NCBI RefSeq assembly: GCF_039535785.1
Contig: NZ_BAAAXV010000001.1
Span: 310,001-374,000, forward strand
Direction of reading: 5' to 3'
DNA: 64,000 nucleotides
Source of the DNA: Nonomuraea helvata
Lineage (GTDB): Bacteria > Actinomycetota > Actinomycetes > Streptosporangiales > Streptosporangiaceae
Part shown: positions 17,440-25,515 of the stretch, piece by piece
How the letters are laid out: every line of letters starts with the position of its first letter
Position numbering within the stretch: position 1 is the stretch's first letter
Notes under the pieces: model-generated
What the model saw: only the letters and a program-made list of their open reading frames with translations
What the model was told of the DNA's origin: nothing
The model's database searches: none
Position numbers and translations under genes: made by a program

Positions 17440-18377
17440 GCGCGTTCCTCCTTGCGCTGCAGCCGCACGTGCAGGAGCCCCGCGGCCAAGGCGATGAGGA
17501 TGAGCAGGTTGCCGACGGCCGCCGCCGGCGAGAAGTCGGGCTGGCCGGTGCCGAACGCCTCGCGGTACGACCAGATGGCCAGCGTCGTCGAGGCGTCCGC
17601 CGGCCCGCCCTTCGTCATGATCCAGATGATGTCGACGACCTTGAGCGTGTAGATCAGGCCGAGCAGCAGCGTGATCGCCGACACCGGGCGCAGCAGCGGG
17701 AAGGTGATGCGCCAGAACCGCTGCCACCCGTTCGCCCCGTCCAGGCCGGCGGCCTCGTACAGGTCGGCCGGGATGTTCTGCAGCCCGGCGTACAGGATGA
17801 CCAGGTTGAACGGGATGCCGAGCCAGATGTTGGCGACGGTGACGGCCAGCAGCGAGGTGCCGGGCGAGGTGAGCCAGTTGATCTGGCCGATCCCGAACGC
17901 CTGCAGGGCCGCGTTGACGATGCCGTTGTCGCTGTTGAGCATCCACGACCAGGTGGAGGCGGAGACGATCAGCGGCAGCAGCCACGGCACGAGGAACATC
18001 GCGCGCAGCACCGCGGACAGGCGGAAGTTGCGGTGGAAGAAGACCGCGAGCGCCAGGCCGAGCGCGTACTGGGCGGCGATGGAGACCAGGGTGAACACGG
18101 CCGTGTTGCGCAGCGCCCGGACGAACGTGTCGTCGGACAGGATGTCGGCGTAGTTGTCCAGCCCCGTGAACTCGGCGTCGCCCCGCACGAACGCCCGCGG
18201 CGTGTAGTCGTGCACGCTGAGGTCGATGTTGCGGTAGAGCGGGTAGGCGTAGAAGACGGCCAGGTAGATCACGAGCGGTGCGAGGAAGGCGAGAGCCGTC
18301 CACCTCCCCGACCGCCGCCGGGGAGCCGCGTGGACTGCTCTGCGCGCCATGACCGCTTCGGTGCGAAGGGATGTCAT
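17436..18377 (-). CDS. Sugar ABC transporter permease (MalF type), arabinoside locus
   Basis: 313 residues from ATG at 18377, or 304 from the ATG at 18350 (MARRAVHAA); neither has a strong ribosome-binding site, and the first lies 4 bp after the binding-protein stop. Six membrane helices begin with WTALAFLAPLVIYLAVFYAYPLY. The EAA loop reads EAAGLDGANGWQRFWRITFPLL. Confidence 0.92.
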   Translation of the reverse strand: MTSLRTEAVMARRAVHAAPRRRSGRWTALAFLAPLVIYLAVFYAYPLYRNIDLSVHDYTPRAFVRGDAEFTGLDNYADILSDDTFVRALRNTAVFTLVSIAAQYALGLALAVFFHRNFRLSAVLRAMFLVPWLLPLIVSASTWSWMLNSDNGIVNAALQAFGIGQINWLTSPGTSLLAVTVANIWLGIPFNLVILYAGLQNIPADLYEAAGLDGANGWQRFWRITFPLLRPVSAITLLLGLIYTLKVVDIIWIMTKGGPADASTTLAIWSYREAFGTGQPDFSPAAAVGNLLILIALAAGLLHVRLQRKEERA

Positions 18378-18381
18378 CGGA

Positions 18382-19689
18382 TCAGTTGCCGGTGGCCTGC
18401 TTCGCCTGCGCCTGCGCCTGCTTGAGCGCGTCGGCGGGGGTGGCCGCGCCGCTCAGCGCCTTCTGCACCCCGGTCCACAGGGCCTCGGAGATCTTCGGGT
18501 ACTTGGTGCCGAGGTTGTCGCTGGTCCGGCCCTTGGCCGAGCGCACGGCGTCGACCCACGGCTTCAGGTCGGGCTCCTTGGCGAGGATCGCCTGCTGGCC
18601 CTCGGCGGTGGAGGGGATGTAGTACGCGAACGTCGTACCGGTCTCCACCAGGCCCTCCGGCGTCGTCATGCACTCGAGGATCTTCTTGGTGACGTCGTAG
18701 CGCTTGGTGTCCTTCTGCACCGGGACCGTGATGAACTCGCCGCCCGTGGGCGTGGCCGCGGTGCCGCCGTCCTTGCCGGGGATCTGCACGATCCCGGTGG
18801 GGAAGCCCGCCTTCTTGGCGCTGTTGATCTGCCAGGTGCCGTTCTCGGCGAACGCGAACTCCCCGGTCAGGAACTGCTCCCAGGTGGTGTTCTGGGAGTT
18901 GCTGATGACGGAGTTGGGCGCGACACCGTCCTTGACCCACTTCGTCCACAGGTCGAGGGCCGCCACGGCCTGCGGCGAGTCGAGCTGGGTGAGCTGCGCG
19001 CCGGAGCCCCAGAACCACGGCAGGAACTGGAACGAGCCCTCCTCCGTGCCGATGGCCGAGAACGTGATCGGCTTCTTGCCCGCGGCCTTGACCTTCTTCA
19101 GCGCCGCGTCGAGCGAGGCCCAGTCCTTGATCGACTTGGGGTCGACGCCGGCCGCGTCGAGGATCTTCTTGTTGTAGTAGAGCGCGAGGGTGTTCGCGCC
19201 GATGGGGATGCCGTACGTCTTGCCGTCCAGCTCGCCCGCGGCGATGAGGTTCTTGTCGAATCTGGCGGTGTCGAGGCCGAAGTCGGACGTTGTGCCGGAC
19301 CCGGGCACGTCGGACATCGCGGTGAGCATCCCGGCGTCGGCCAGCGTCGAGACGGCGGGGTTGTCGAGGAGGATGACGTCCGGCGCGTTGCCCTCCTGGC
19401 CGGCGAGCAGGGCCTGGTTGGTCAGCGCGGTGGTGTCGTACGCGGTGCGCTTGATGGTGACGCCGGCCTGCTGCCCGCAGGAGTCGACCCGCTTCGCCCA
19501 GGCGGAGGACGCGTCGTGCTGCGGGTACGGGTCCCACCACGTGTACGCGCCGCTCCCGTTCGCGCCGCCGTCGGTGGGGGCGGCGGTGGCGCCGCCCTGG
19601 GGGGCGGACGCGCAGGCGGCCAGGGCGGACAGGGCCAGGACGGCGGTTCCCAAGACCGCCGCCCTCGTGGACATCGACGGACGGTTCAT
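18382..19689 (-). CDS. Sugar-binding lipoprotein of the arabinoside ABC transporter
   Basis: 435 residues from ATG at 19689. Signal peptide with lipobox LAAC (ALSALAACAS), then a family 1 solute-binding protein (YTWWDPYPQHD, IPIGANTLALYYNKKIL, GEFAFAENGTWQI). First gene of the uptake/hydrolysis operon. A perfect LacI-type palindrome lies 15 bp upstream. Substrate inferred from the linked GH127 to be a beta-L-arabino-oligosaccharide. Confidence 0.93.
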   Translation of the reverse strand: MNRPSMSTRAAVLGTAVLALSALAACASAPQGGATAAPTDGGANGSGAYTWWDPYPQHDASSAWAKRVDSCGQQAGVTIKRTAYDTTALTNQALLAGQEGNAPDVILLDNPAVSTLADAGMLTAMSDVPGSGTTSDFGLDTARFDKNLIAAGELDGKTYGIPIGANTLALYYNKKILDAAGVDPKSIKDWASLDAALKKVKAAGKKPITFSAIGTEEGSFQFLPWFWGSGAQLTQLDSPQAVAALDLWTKWVKDGVAPNSVISNSQNTTWEQFLTGEFAFAENGTWQINSAKKAGFPTGIVQIPGKDGGTAATPTGGEFITVPVQKDTKRYDVTKKILECMTTPEGLVETGTTFAYYIPSTAEGQQAILAKEPDLKPWVDAVRSAKGRTSDNLGTKYPKISEALWTGVQKALSGAATPADALKQAQAQAKQATGN

Positions 19690-19703
19690 CGATCTCACTC
19701 CAA

Positions 19704-19717
19704 TGTGAGCGCTCACA
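19704..19717. promoter_or_regulatory. LacI-type operator TGTGAGCGCTCACA before the arabinoside operon
   Basis: A perfect 14-bp palindrome between the lacI gene and the sugar-binding protein gene, nearly identical to the symmetric LacI consensus. Likely bound by the LacI protein encoded upstream at 19758-20795. Confidence 0.75.
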
Positions 19718-19757
19718 ACGAGCGCGGCCAGAAGGTGTCGAAGAGTCGGGCCCGCGG

Positions 19758-20795
19758 CTAGCGGGCGTTCGGGCGAGGTGCTCCCGGAGGGGCGGTGCTG
19801 CCCCGGGAGATGAGTTCGGGAGAGATGAAGCGCACCACGAACGGCTCGTCGCGGGCCGCCGGCGACTCCACACGGCGGACGAGCTGGCGCACCGCCATGG
19901 ACCCGAGGCGGTCGGGCGCGCTCTCGATGAACGAATAGGGCAGGGAGAAGGTCGCGGCGAACTCGGCGGAGTAACGCCCGATGACCGACAGGTCCTCGGG
20001 CACGCGCAGCCCTCGCTCGTGGGCGACGGAGGGCAGCGCCGCCGTGGCCGCCTCGTTGTTGACCATCAGGCCGGTCGCCGACGGGTAGGCGTCGAGCAGC
20101 GCGTTGAGCAGGCGGCCGACGGCCGGCTGGCGGGACTCGCCGTACACCGCGTGCAGCGTGACGCCGAGCTGCCTGGCCCGTTCGAGCGCGGCGTCGCGGA
20201 GCCGCCACACGTACGCGCCGCCCCGCTCGACCACGTGCTCGGGCTGCGAGATCAGGATGAGCTCGCGGTGGCCGAGGCGGTGGAGGTGGTCCACCATCAC
20301 CCTGCCGGCCTCCTCGAAGTCGAGGTCGAACACGTCCAGCCCGGAGCAGTCGCCCGGCAGGCCGACCAGGGCGCCCGGCTGCGGCGCCGCCCGCAGGATG
20401 GGCAGCCTCTGGTCGTCCTGCGCGATGTTCATGAGAACGACACCGTCGACCATCCGGGAGTCGGTGATGCGCCGCAGCGCCCGCGCGCCGTCGGCCTCGG
20501 TGACCAGCAGCGTGTCGTAGCCCAGGTCGCGGGCGGTGTCGGTGACGCCCAGGAGGTACTGCATCATCGCGGGCGCGAACTCGTCTTCGTGGAACTGGGC
20601 GAGCAGACCGAGGACCTTGGTCTGGGACGTGGCGAGCGCACGGGCGCCTGCGTTCGGCGTGTACGCGAGCGCCTCGGCGGCCGCCAGCACGCGCCGGCGG
20701 ACCTCCTCCGAGATGGGCCGCTTGCCCGACAGCGCGTACGACGCCGTGCTGCGGCTCACCCCGGCCTCCCGGGCCACGTCTCCGATCGTCGCCAC
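19758..20795 (-). CDS. LacI-family transcriptional regulator of the arabinoside locus
   Basis: 345 residues from GTG at 20795, chosen because AGGAGG lies 5 nt upstream; the GTG two codons earlier is too close to it. HTH and hinge at residues 1-60 (TIGDVAREAGVSRSTASYALSGKRPISEEVRRRVLAAAEAL), then a ribose-binding-protein-like effector domain. Same strand and upstream of the uptake operon, separated by an operator. Two more palindromes lie upstream of its own start, suggesting autoregulation. Confidence 0.93.
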   Translation of the reverse strand: MATIGDVAREAGVSRSTASYALSGKRPISEEVRRRVLAAAEALAYTPNAGARALATSQTKVLGLLAQFHEDEFAPAMMQYLLGVTDTARDLGYDTLLVTEADGARALRRITDSRMVDGVVLMNIAQDDQRLPILRAAPQPGALVGLPGDCSGLDVFDLDFEEAGRVMVDHLHRLGHRELILISQPEHVVERGGAYVWRLRDAALERARQLGVTLHAVYGESRQPAVGRLLNALLDAYPSATGLMVNNEAATAALPSVAHERGLRVPEDLSVIGRYSAEFAATFSLPYSFIESAPDRLGSMAVRQLVRRVESPAARDEPFVVRFISPELISRGSTAPPGAPRPNAR

Positions 20796-20812
20796 ACTCA
20801 CCTCCTGTAGTT

Positions 20813-20822
20813 GAACCGGTTC
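20813..20822. promoter_or_regulatory. Candidate operator GAACCGGTTC upstream of lacI
   Basis: Perfect 10-bp palindrome 18 bp upstream of the lacI start, within a 14-bp block shared in inverted orientation with the site at 20941-20950. Confidence 0.5.
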
Positions 20823-20940
20823 GACAGTTACGTTGCGAATGTCCTCACATCGTCGACCGGATGACGCCCTGGCCTGGTGTTGGGCAGGATCGACCCGGAC
20901 CGGGGCGAGAAGCTCTCGCCCTACGGCCGCCGGAGTCAGC

Positions 20941-20950
20941 GAACCGGTTC
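20941..20950. promoter_or_regulatory. Second GAACCGGTTC palindrome, 128 bp from the first
   Basis: Same core as 20813-20822. The extended sequence CGAACCGGTTCAAC is the exact complement of the first site's flank. The spacing could allow repressor looping. Confidence 0.45.
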
Positions 20951-21226
20951 AACGATGTGGCTCGACTGTCGCGCCGCCAGGCAGCAGGCGTCAAGGGCGA
21001 GGGCAATCGGCGATACAAAATCGTGACATGCCGGAAACACAACAGATCGACCCATTGACGCGCGGGGCGCGGCTACGTAACCTCAGCGAAACTGTTCCTG
21101 GAGTCTGAGCAGGAGTGCTCAGTCGTGCGCCCCGAACGGTGTTGGGCACACTGGTCGCCCGCGTTCTCGCCACGGTCCGGCGGCATGCATCGTGTGCATG
21201 ATCCGGTGTCCGGGGGGCGGGTTCCC

Positions 21227-21694
21227 TCACGCCCGCGGGCGTCCGATCGGGCCTGGACGCCGCGCCCAGGCTGATCGCGATGCCGGCAGCCAGCGCCGAG
21301 ATCGCGGCGGTCGCCTCCGGATCGCCGGGGAGGACCGCCATCGCGCGGCGCAGGTCGGGCACGGCCGAGGGCGGATCCGCGACCTAGCCCGTACGCAGAT
21401 GCGGCCCGGCAAGGGCGGCGCCCCACGCCGTGGCCTGGTCCGCTCTCCGGGCGCCCCTTCCACCAACATCACGTGGTACCCACCCAGGTCAGTGGAGACG
21501 CTCTCGACCAGCCGGCCGACCTGTGACGGCACCGCCACGGCGACGCCCGCGCCCGCACGGTCCAGCTCGGCCACGAGCCGGGCCCTGGCCGTCACCGCCG
21601 CGAGGTCCCGGCGCCAGGCCGGAACGGCACGCAGGAATCGGGCACCGTGCGGGAAGGCACCGTGCGGGAAGGCACCGTGCCTCACCACGAACAC
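21227..21694 (-). pseudogene. Degraded coding remnant of unknown family in a 1.1-kb gene-poor gap
   Basis: The gap 20823-21918 has no intact gene on either strand. On the minus strand, 21440-21694 has strong G/C third positions and protein-like sequence (RRDLAAVTARARLVAELDRA, VGRLVESVSTDLGGYHVMLVEG). After that the coding signal jumps to another frame near 21280-21360 (LRRAMAVLPGDPEATAAISALAAGIAISLG), suggesting one or more frameshifts. No family recognised. A 15-bp tandem repeat lies at its 5' end. Confidence 0.35.
21641..21680. repeat. 15-bp tandem repeat, 2.7 copies
   Basis: GGCACCGTGCGGGAA occurs at 21641 and 21656, with a partial third copy at 21671-21680. It encodes a repeated Ala-Phe-Pro-His-Gly on the minus strand in the remnant ORF. 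Confidence 0.85.
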
Positions 21695-21918
21695 ATGCGT
21701 GGCGCTCGAACGGACGAAGCACGAACGGCCCGGCCCGATCCCCCATGGGGCGGCGAGAGCGTCCGCGACGGGGCTGTGCCACGTCTCGTCCAGGGTCCCT
21801 GCTCATGGCGTGGATCTCGCTGAGCGGCATCATCACGGCCATTCTGACCTGCGCCCCTCGCCCCAGGCACGCCGTTTTCGCCGGTGGGCCGATCGGGAAG
21901 ATCGGATACGCTTTCGGA

Positions 21919-22710
21919 ATGGACGCCGACCCCAGGATCGACCGTACCAAGCCGCATTCCGCCCGGGTCTGGAACCACCTGCTCGGCGGAGAGGACAACT
22001 ACCCCGTGGACCGCGAGGCCGGGGACGCTCTCCTGCGCATGTTCCCCGATTTCGCGCAGGTGGCCAGGCTCCAGCGGGAGTTCCTCCGGCGAGCGGTGAC
22101 GTACCTCGTCGCCGAGGCGGGCATCAGGCAGTTCCTCGACATCGGCGCAGGTCTGCCGACCGCCGACAACACGCACGAGGTGGCGCAGCGCATCGCGCCC
22201 GAGTGCCGCATCGTCTACGTCGACAACGATCCGCTGGTGCTCGTGCACGCCCGCGCCCTGCTCTCCGGCAGCCCGGAGGGCATGACCGACTACGTCGACG
22301 CCGACGTGCGCGAGCCCGGCACCGTCCTCGCGGCGGCAGCCAGGACGCTGGACTTCGCCCGGCCGATCGGCCTGATGATGCTCAGCATCGCCGGTCAGGT
22401 GCCCGATTACGGCCTCGCCACCGATCTCGTCCGCCGCTATGTGGCGGCGCTGCCGTCCGGCAGCCACCTGGCGCTGTCCGACGGGGTCGACGTCAACCCG
22501 GCGCTGGTGGAGGCGGTGAGCTTCTACAACGAGCGGGCCGCCTTCCCCTACACGCTGCGCAGCCCCGAGCAGTTGGCCGGCTACTTCGAGGGGCTCGAGC
22601 TCGTGGAGCCGGGCGTGGTGTCCACGCCGCTATGGCGGCGGCCGTCCGGGTCGCCGCAGCCGCCGGCCACCACGGTCCACGCGGTCTGCGGTGTGGGCCG
22701 CAAACCGTGA
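21919..22710 (+). CDS. SAM-dependent methyltransferase of the PF04672 (DUF574) family
   Basis: 263 residues from ATG at 21919; the frame is open 163 codons further upstream, but that part overlaps low-quality sequence. The start MDADPRIDRTKPHSARVWNH, then LLGGEDNYPVDREAGD and FLDIGAGLPTADNTHEVAQ, are hallmarks of this actinobacterial family. IVYVDNDPLVLVHARALL forms the SAM pocket. The family is abundant in actinomycetes and its substrates are mostly unknown. Confidence 0.9.
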   Translation: MDADPRIDRTKPHSARVWNHLLGGEDNYPVDREAGDALLRMFPDFAQVARLQREFLRRAVTYLVAEAGIRQFLDIGAGLPTADNTHEVAQRIAPECRIVYVDNDPLVLVHARALLSGSPEGMTDYVDADVREPGTVLAAAARTLDFARPIGLMMLSIAGQVPDYGLATDLVRRYVAALPSGSHLALSDGVDVNPALVEAVSFYNERAAFPYTLRSPEQLAGYFEGLELVEPGVVSTPLWRRPSGSPQPPATTVHAVCGVGRKP

Positions 22711-22719
22711 CGGGCGCCG

Positions 22720-24054
22720 TCAACAGGTCTGGGGCCAGCAGGTGAAGGGGTTGTCCATCGTGGAGGGCTGCCACTGCGTGGGAGCGGGTGGCGGGGCGGT
22801 GGTCGTCTCTTTGGTCGGTTCGGGGGCACTTCCCGAGCTCGGGTCGGGTGTCGAGCGCACGCCGGAATCGACGTCCACCGACGTGCTCACGGGGCGCTTG
22901 GTGCGGGTGGGCTTGGCGGTGGGCGCCGACGTCTTGGGGCGGGACGTCTGACTGGGCGCCGGGGGCATCGTCCGCCGTGCCGTGATCTTCGTCTGTGACG
23001 GCAGCGTGGGCTGGGCCGTGCCGGACGAGACCGGCGGCTGGGAGGCCGGGCTGCTCTCCGGAGCCGAGCTCACCGGCTGGCCGGCCTGGTTGAGCAGCAC
23101 GCCGCCCGCGACGATCAGCGCCGCCGCCGCACTGCCCGCGAGCGTCAGCAGCACCGCACGGCGCCGCCCGCGCGCCGGAGGAGACGCGGGCGCCGGAGAA
23201 AGCGCGGGCGCCGGAGGAAGCGCGGGTGCCAGAGGAGACGCGGGCGCCGTGGCCGCCGAGGTCAGCCGGGCGACCAGGTCGTCGGCGCTCGGCCGCCTGG
23301 CCGGATCCTTGGACAGGGCGGCGGTGACGAGCTCGAGCAGCGTCCCGCTGAGCCCGGAGATGTCCGGCTCCTGGTTGAGGATGCGGTTGATCACCGCCGC
23401 GGTGGAGTCGGCGCCGAACGCGGACCGGCCCGAGGCGCCGAACACCACGGTCCCGCCCCACGCGAAGATGTCGGCCGCCGCCGTCACCGGCACCCCGCCG
23501 AGTTGCTCCGGCGCGAGGTAGGCCGGCGTCCCCATCACCGATCCGGACGAGGTGGTGCCCGGGGCGTCCAGGGCACGGGCGACCCCGAAGTCGATCACCA
23601 CGGGACCCTCCGGCCCCATCAGGATGTTGCCGGGCTTGAAGTCCCCGTGCCGGATGCCGGCGCGGTGGATGGCGGCCAGCGCGGTGGCGGTGCTGATGGC
23701 CAGGCGGTCGAGCGCGGCGCCGCGCCGCGGCCCTTCGAGGGTGACGAGGTCGTGCAGCGAGGGCCCCGGCACGTACTCGCTGACGATGTACGGCTGCTGG
23801 CCCGCGATGTCGGCGTGGAGCACGGGCGCGGTGGAGAACCTGGCCACCCGCTGGGCCAGGTGCACCTCGCGCAGGAACCTGCTCCGCGCGCCGGGGTCGG
23901 TCAGCAGGCCGCGGTGCAGGAGCTTGACGGCGACCGGCTCCCCGGTCTCCGCCCGCCCGAGATAGACGACGCCCTGCCCGCCCTCGCCGATGCGGGCGAC
24001 GATGTCGTACGGACCCAACCGCCGCGGATCGTCCTCCACCAACGGCTGGTTCAC
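22720..24054 (-). CDS. Membrane Ser/Thr protein kinase with HGD catalytic loop
   Basis: 444 residues from GTG at 24054; the frame is open upstream but lacks a ribosome-binding site there. Kinase domain at about residues 10-265: glycine loop IGEGGQGVVYLG, VAVK lysine, catalytic loop IRHGDFKPGNIL, DFG in VVIDFGVARAL, APE-like TPAYLAPEQ. The usual Arg of HRD is Gly, while the catalytic Asp, Lys and Asn are kept, so it should be a non-RD kinase. One transmembrane helix (AVLLTLAGSAAAALIVAGGV) separates it from a Pro/Ser/Thr-rich tail ending with two cysteines (CWPQTC). Closely related to the kinase at 31609-33561. Confidence 0.92.
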   Translation of the reverse strand: MNQPLVEDDPRRLGPYDIVARIGEGGQGVVYLGRAETGEPVAVKLLHRGLLTDPGARSRFLREVHLAQRVARFSTAPVLHADIAGQQPYIVSEYVPGPSLHDLVTLEGPRRGAALDRLAISTATALAAIHRAGIRHGDFKPGNILMGPEGPVVIDFGVARALDAPGTTSSGSVMGTPAYLAPEQLGGVPVTAAADIFAWGGTVVFGASGRSAFGADSTAAVINRILNQEPDISGLSGTLLELVTAALSKDPARRPSADDLVARLTSAATAPASPLAPALPPAPALSPAPASPPARGRRRAVLLTLAGSAAAALIVAGGVLLNQAGQPVSSAPESSPASQPPVSSGTAQPTLPSQTKITARRTMPPAPSQTSRPKTSAPTAKPTRTKRPVSTSVDVDSGVRSTPDPSSGSAPEPTKETTTAPPPAPTQWQPSTMDNPFTCWPQTC

Positions 24055-24181
24055 CGTAAGCCCCCCATAGATCAACAGACAGTGCAGAAACCTATCAGTG
24101 GGCGAGTTGGGATGTCCCGCAATTGCGATCAAGGTAAGCCGGGAATGCCCGGCGGCGTTCACGTGTTGAGGCGGGCAAGAA

Positions 24182-24195
24182 GTTGAACATTCAAC
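24182..24195. promoter_or_regulatory. Candidate operator GTTGAA-CA-TTCAAC upstream of pirin
   Basis: Perfect 6-bp arms with a 2-bp spacer, 15-28 bp before the pirin start, overlapping the leader. TTGAA/TTCAA palindromes are typical of MarR-type sites. The cognate regulator is not adjacent. Confidence 0.55.
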
Positions 24196-24209
24196 AAGCA
24201 GGAGGGGTC

Positions 24210-25184
24210 ATGCCCGCCATCACCGCCGACACCCTGACGCTGCCGCGCGTCGCCGTACCGGACCCGGCCGCCGTCGCGCGGCGGCCCGTGAGGTCGGTGA
24301 CGACCGCGCCCAGCGGGTTCGAGGGCGAGGGCTTCCCGGTCCGGCGCGCGTTCGCCGGCGTGCCGCAGTCCGCGCTGGACCCGTTCATCCACATGGACCA
24401 GATGGGTGAGGTCGAGTACGCGCCCGGCGAGCCCAAGGGCACCCCCTGGCACCCGCACCGCGGCTTCGAGACCGTCACCTACATCATCGACGGCATCTTC
24501 GAGCACCAGGACTCCAACGGCGGCGGCGGCACGATCACCGACGGCGACACCCAGTGGATGACCGCGGGCTCGGGCCTGCTGCACATCGAGAAGCCGCCGG
24601 AGCACCTGGTGGTCTCGGGCGGGCTGTTCCACGGCGTCCAGCTGTGGGTCAACCTGCCCCGCGCGCACAAGTTCCACGTGCCCCGCTACCAGGACATCCG
24701 CGGCCGCCAGACGGCGCTGCTCGCCTCGGCCGACGGCGGCGCGCTGCTGCGGGTGATCGCCGGCGACCTGGACGGGCACAGCGGTCCCGGCGTCACGTTC
24801 ACGCCGATCACGATGGTGCACGCGACCGTGAGCCCCGGCGCGCGGCTGGAGCTGCCGTGGAACCCGGCCTTCAACGCCCTCGCGTACGTGCTGGCCGGTC
24901 AGGGCTTCGCCGGTGACGAGCGCAGGCCGGTCCGCAAGGGCCAGCTGGCCGTCTTCGGCCAGGGCGGGGCGCTCACCGTCGCCGCCGACACGGCTCAGCC
25001 GCAGGCCGAGCCGAACCTGGAGGTGCTGCTGCTCGGCGGGCAGCCCATCCGCGAGCCGGTCGTCCACTACGGCCCCTTCGTGATGAACAACCGCGCCGAG
25101 ATCCTTCAGGCGATGGAGGACTACCAGGCCGGCCGCCTGGGCGTCGTCCCCGCCGGACGCGTCCCGCACACCGGAGAGGAGTGA
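24210..25184 (+). CDS. Pirin family protein
   Basis: 324 residues from ATG at 24210 with GGAGGGG just upstream. The N-terminal cupin keeps the metal-binding pattern HPHRGFETVTY, then EHQDSNGGGG, then QWMTAGSGLLHIEKP. The C-terminal cupin ends QPIREPVVHYGPFVMN. Bacterial pirins bind iron and can have quercetin-dioxygenase-like or redox-sensing roles; the substrate here is unknown. One base separates it from a TPR-protein gene, so they are co-transcribed. Likely controlled by the 24182-24195 palindrome. Confidence 0.93.
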   Translation: MPAITADTLTLPRVAVPDPAAVARRPVRSVTTAPSGFEGEGFPVRRAFAGVPQSALDPFIHMDQMGEVEYAPGEPKGTPWHPHRGFETVTYIIDGIFEHQDSNGGGGTITDGDTQWMTAGSGLLHIEKPPEHLVVSGGLFHGVQLWVNLPRAHKFHVPRYQDIRGRQTALLASADGGALLRVIAGDLDGHSGPGVTFTPITMVHATVSPGARLELPWNPAFNALAYVLAGQGFAGDERRPVRKGQLAVFGQGGALTVAADTAQPQAEPNLEVLLLGGQPIREPVVHYGPFVMNNRAEILQAMEDYQAGRLGVVPAGRVPHTGEE

Positions 25185-25185
25185 C

Positions 25186-25506
25186 ATGCCGATCGAGAGG
25201 CTTGCCGAGGAGTACCAGCGTGGTCGCCTGTTCTTCGACTCGGAGGACTACATCGGGGCCGCGCGCATCCTGGCCGAGGTAGTGGCCGCGGCGCCGGACA
25301 ACCTGTCGGCCCGGCTGCTGCTGGCCCGCGCCTACTACCACTCGGCCCAGCTCCGCCGGGCCGAGGCCGAGCTCCGGGTGATCCTGGAGCGCGACCCGGC
25401 GGAGGGGTACGCCTGCCTGCTGCTCGGCCGTACGCTGCAGCGCCAGAACCGGCCGAAGGACGCCGAGCCGTACCTGCGGCTCCACGCCGCCATGACCGGC
25501 GCGTGA
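25186..25506 (+). CDS. Small tetratricopeptide-repeat protein
   Basis: 106 residues, ATG immediately after the pirin TGA. Almost entirely TPR-like helix pairs (YIGAARILAEVVAAAPDN, ARLLLARAYYHSAQLRRAEA, EGYACLLLGRTLQRQNRPKD). Probably a protein-interaction partner made together with pirin. No enzymatic motif. Convergent with the large LuxR gene, 9 bp apart. Confidence 0.88.
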   Translation: MPIERLAEEYQRGRLFFDSEDYIGAARILAEVVAAAPDNLSARLLLARAYYHSAQLRRAEAELRVILERDPAEGYACLLLGRTLQRQNRPKDAEPYLRLHAAMTGA

Positions 25507-25515
25507 GATGCCCGA

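Noticed and set aside
21430..21918. Longer N-terminus for the PF04672 methyltransferase
   Set aside because: The extra 163 codons are antisense to a remnant with better codon use and do not resemble the family; the conserved start MDADPRIDRTKP begins at 21919.
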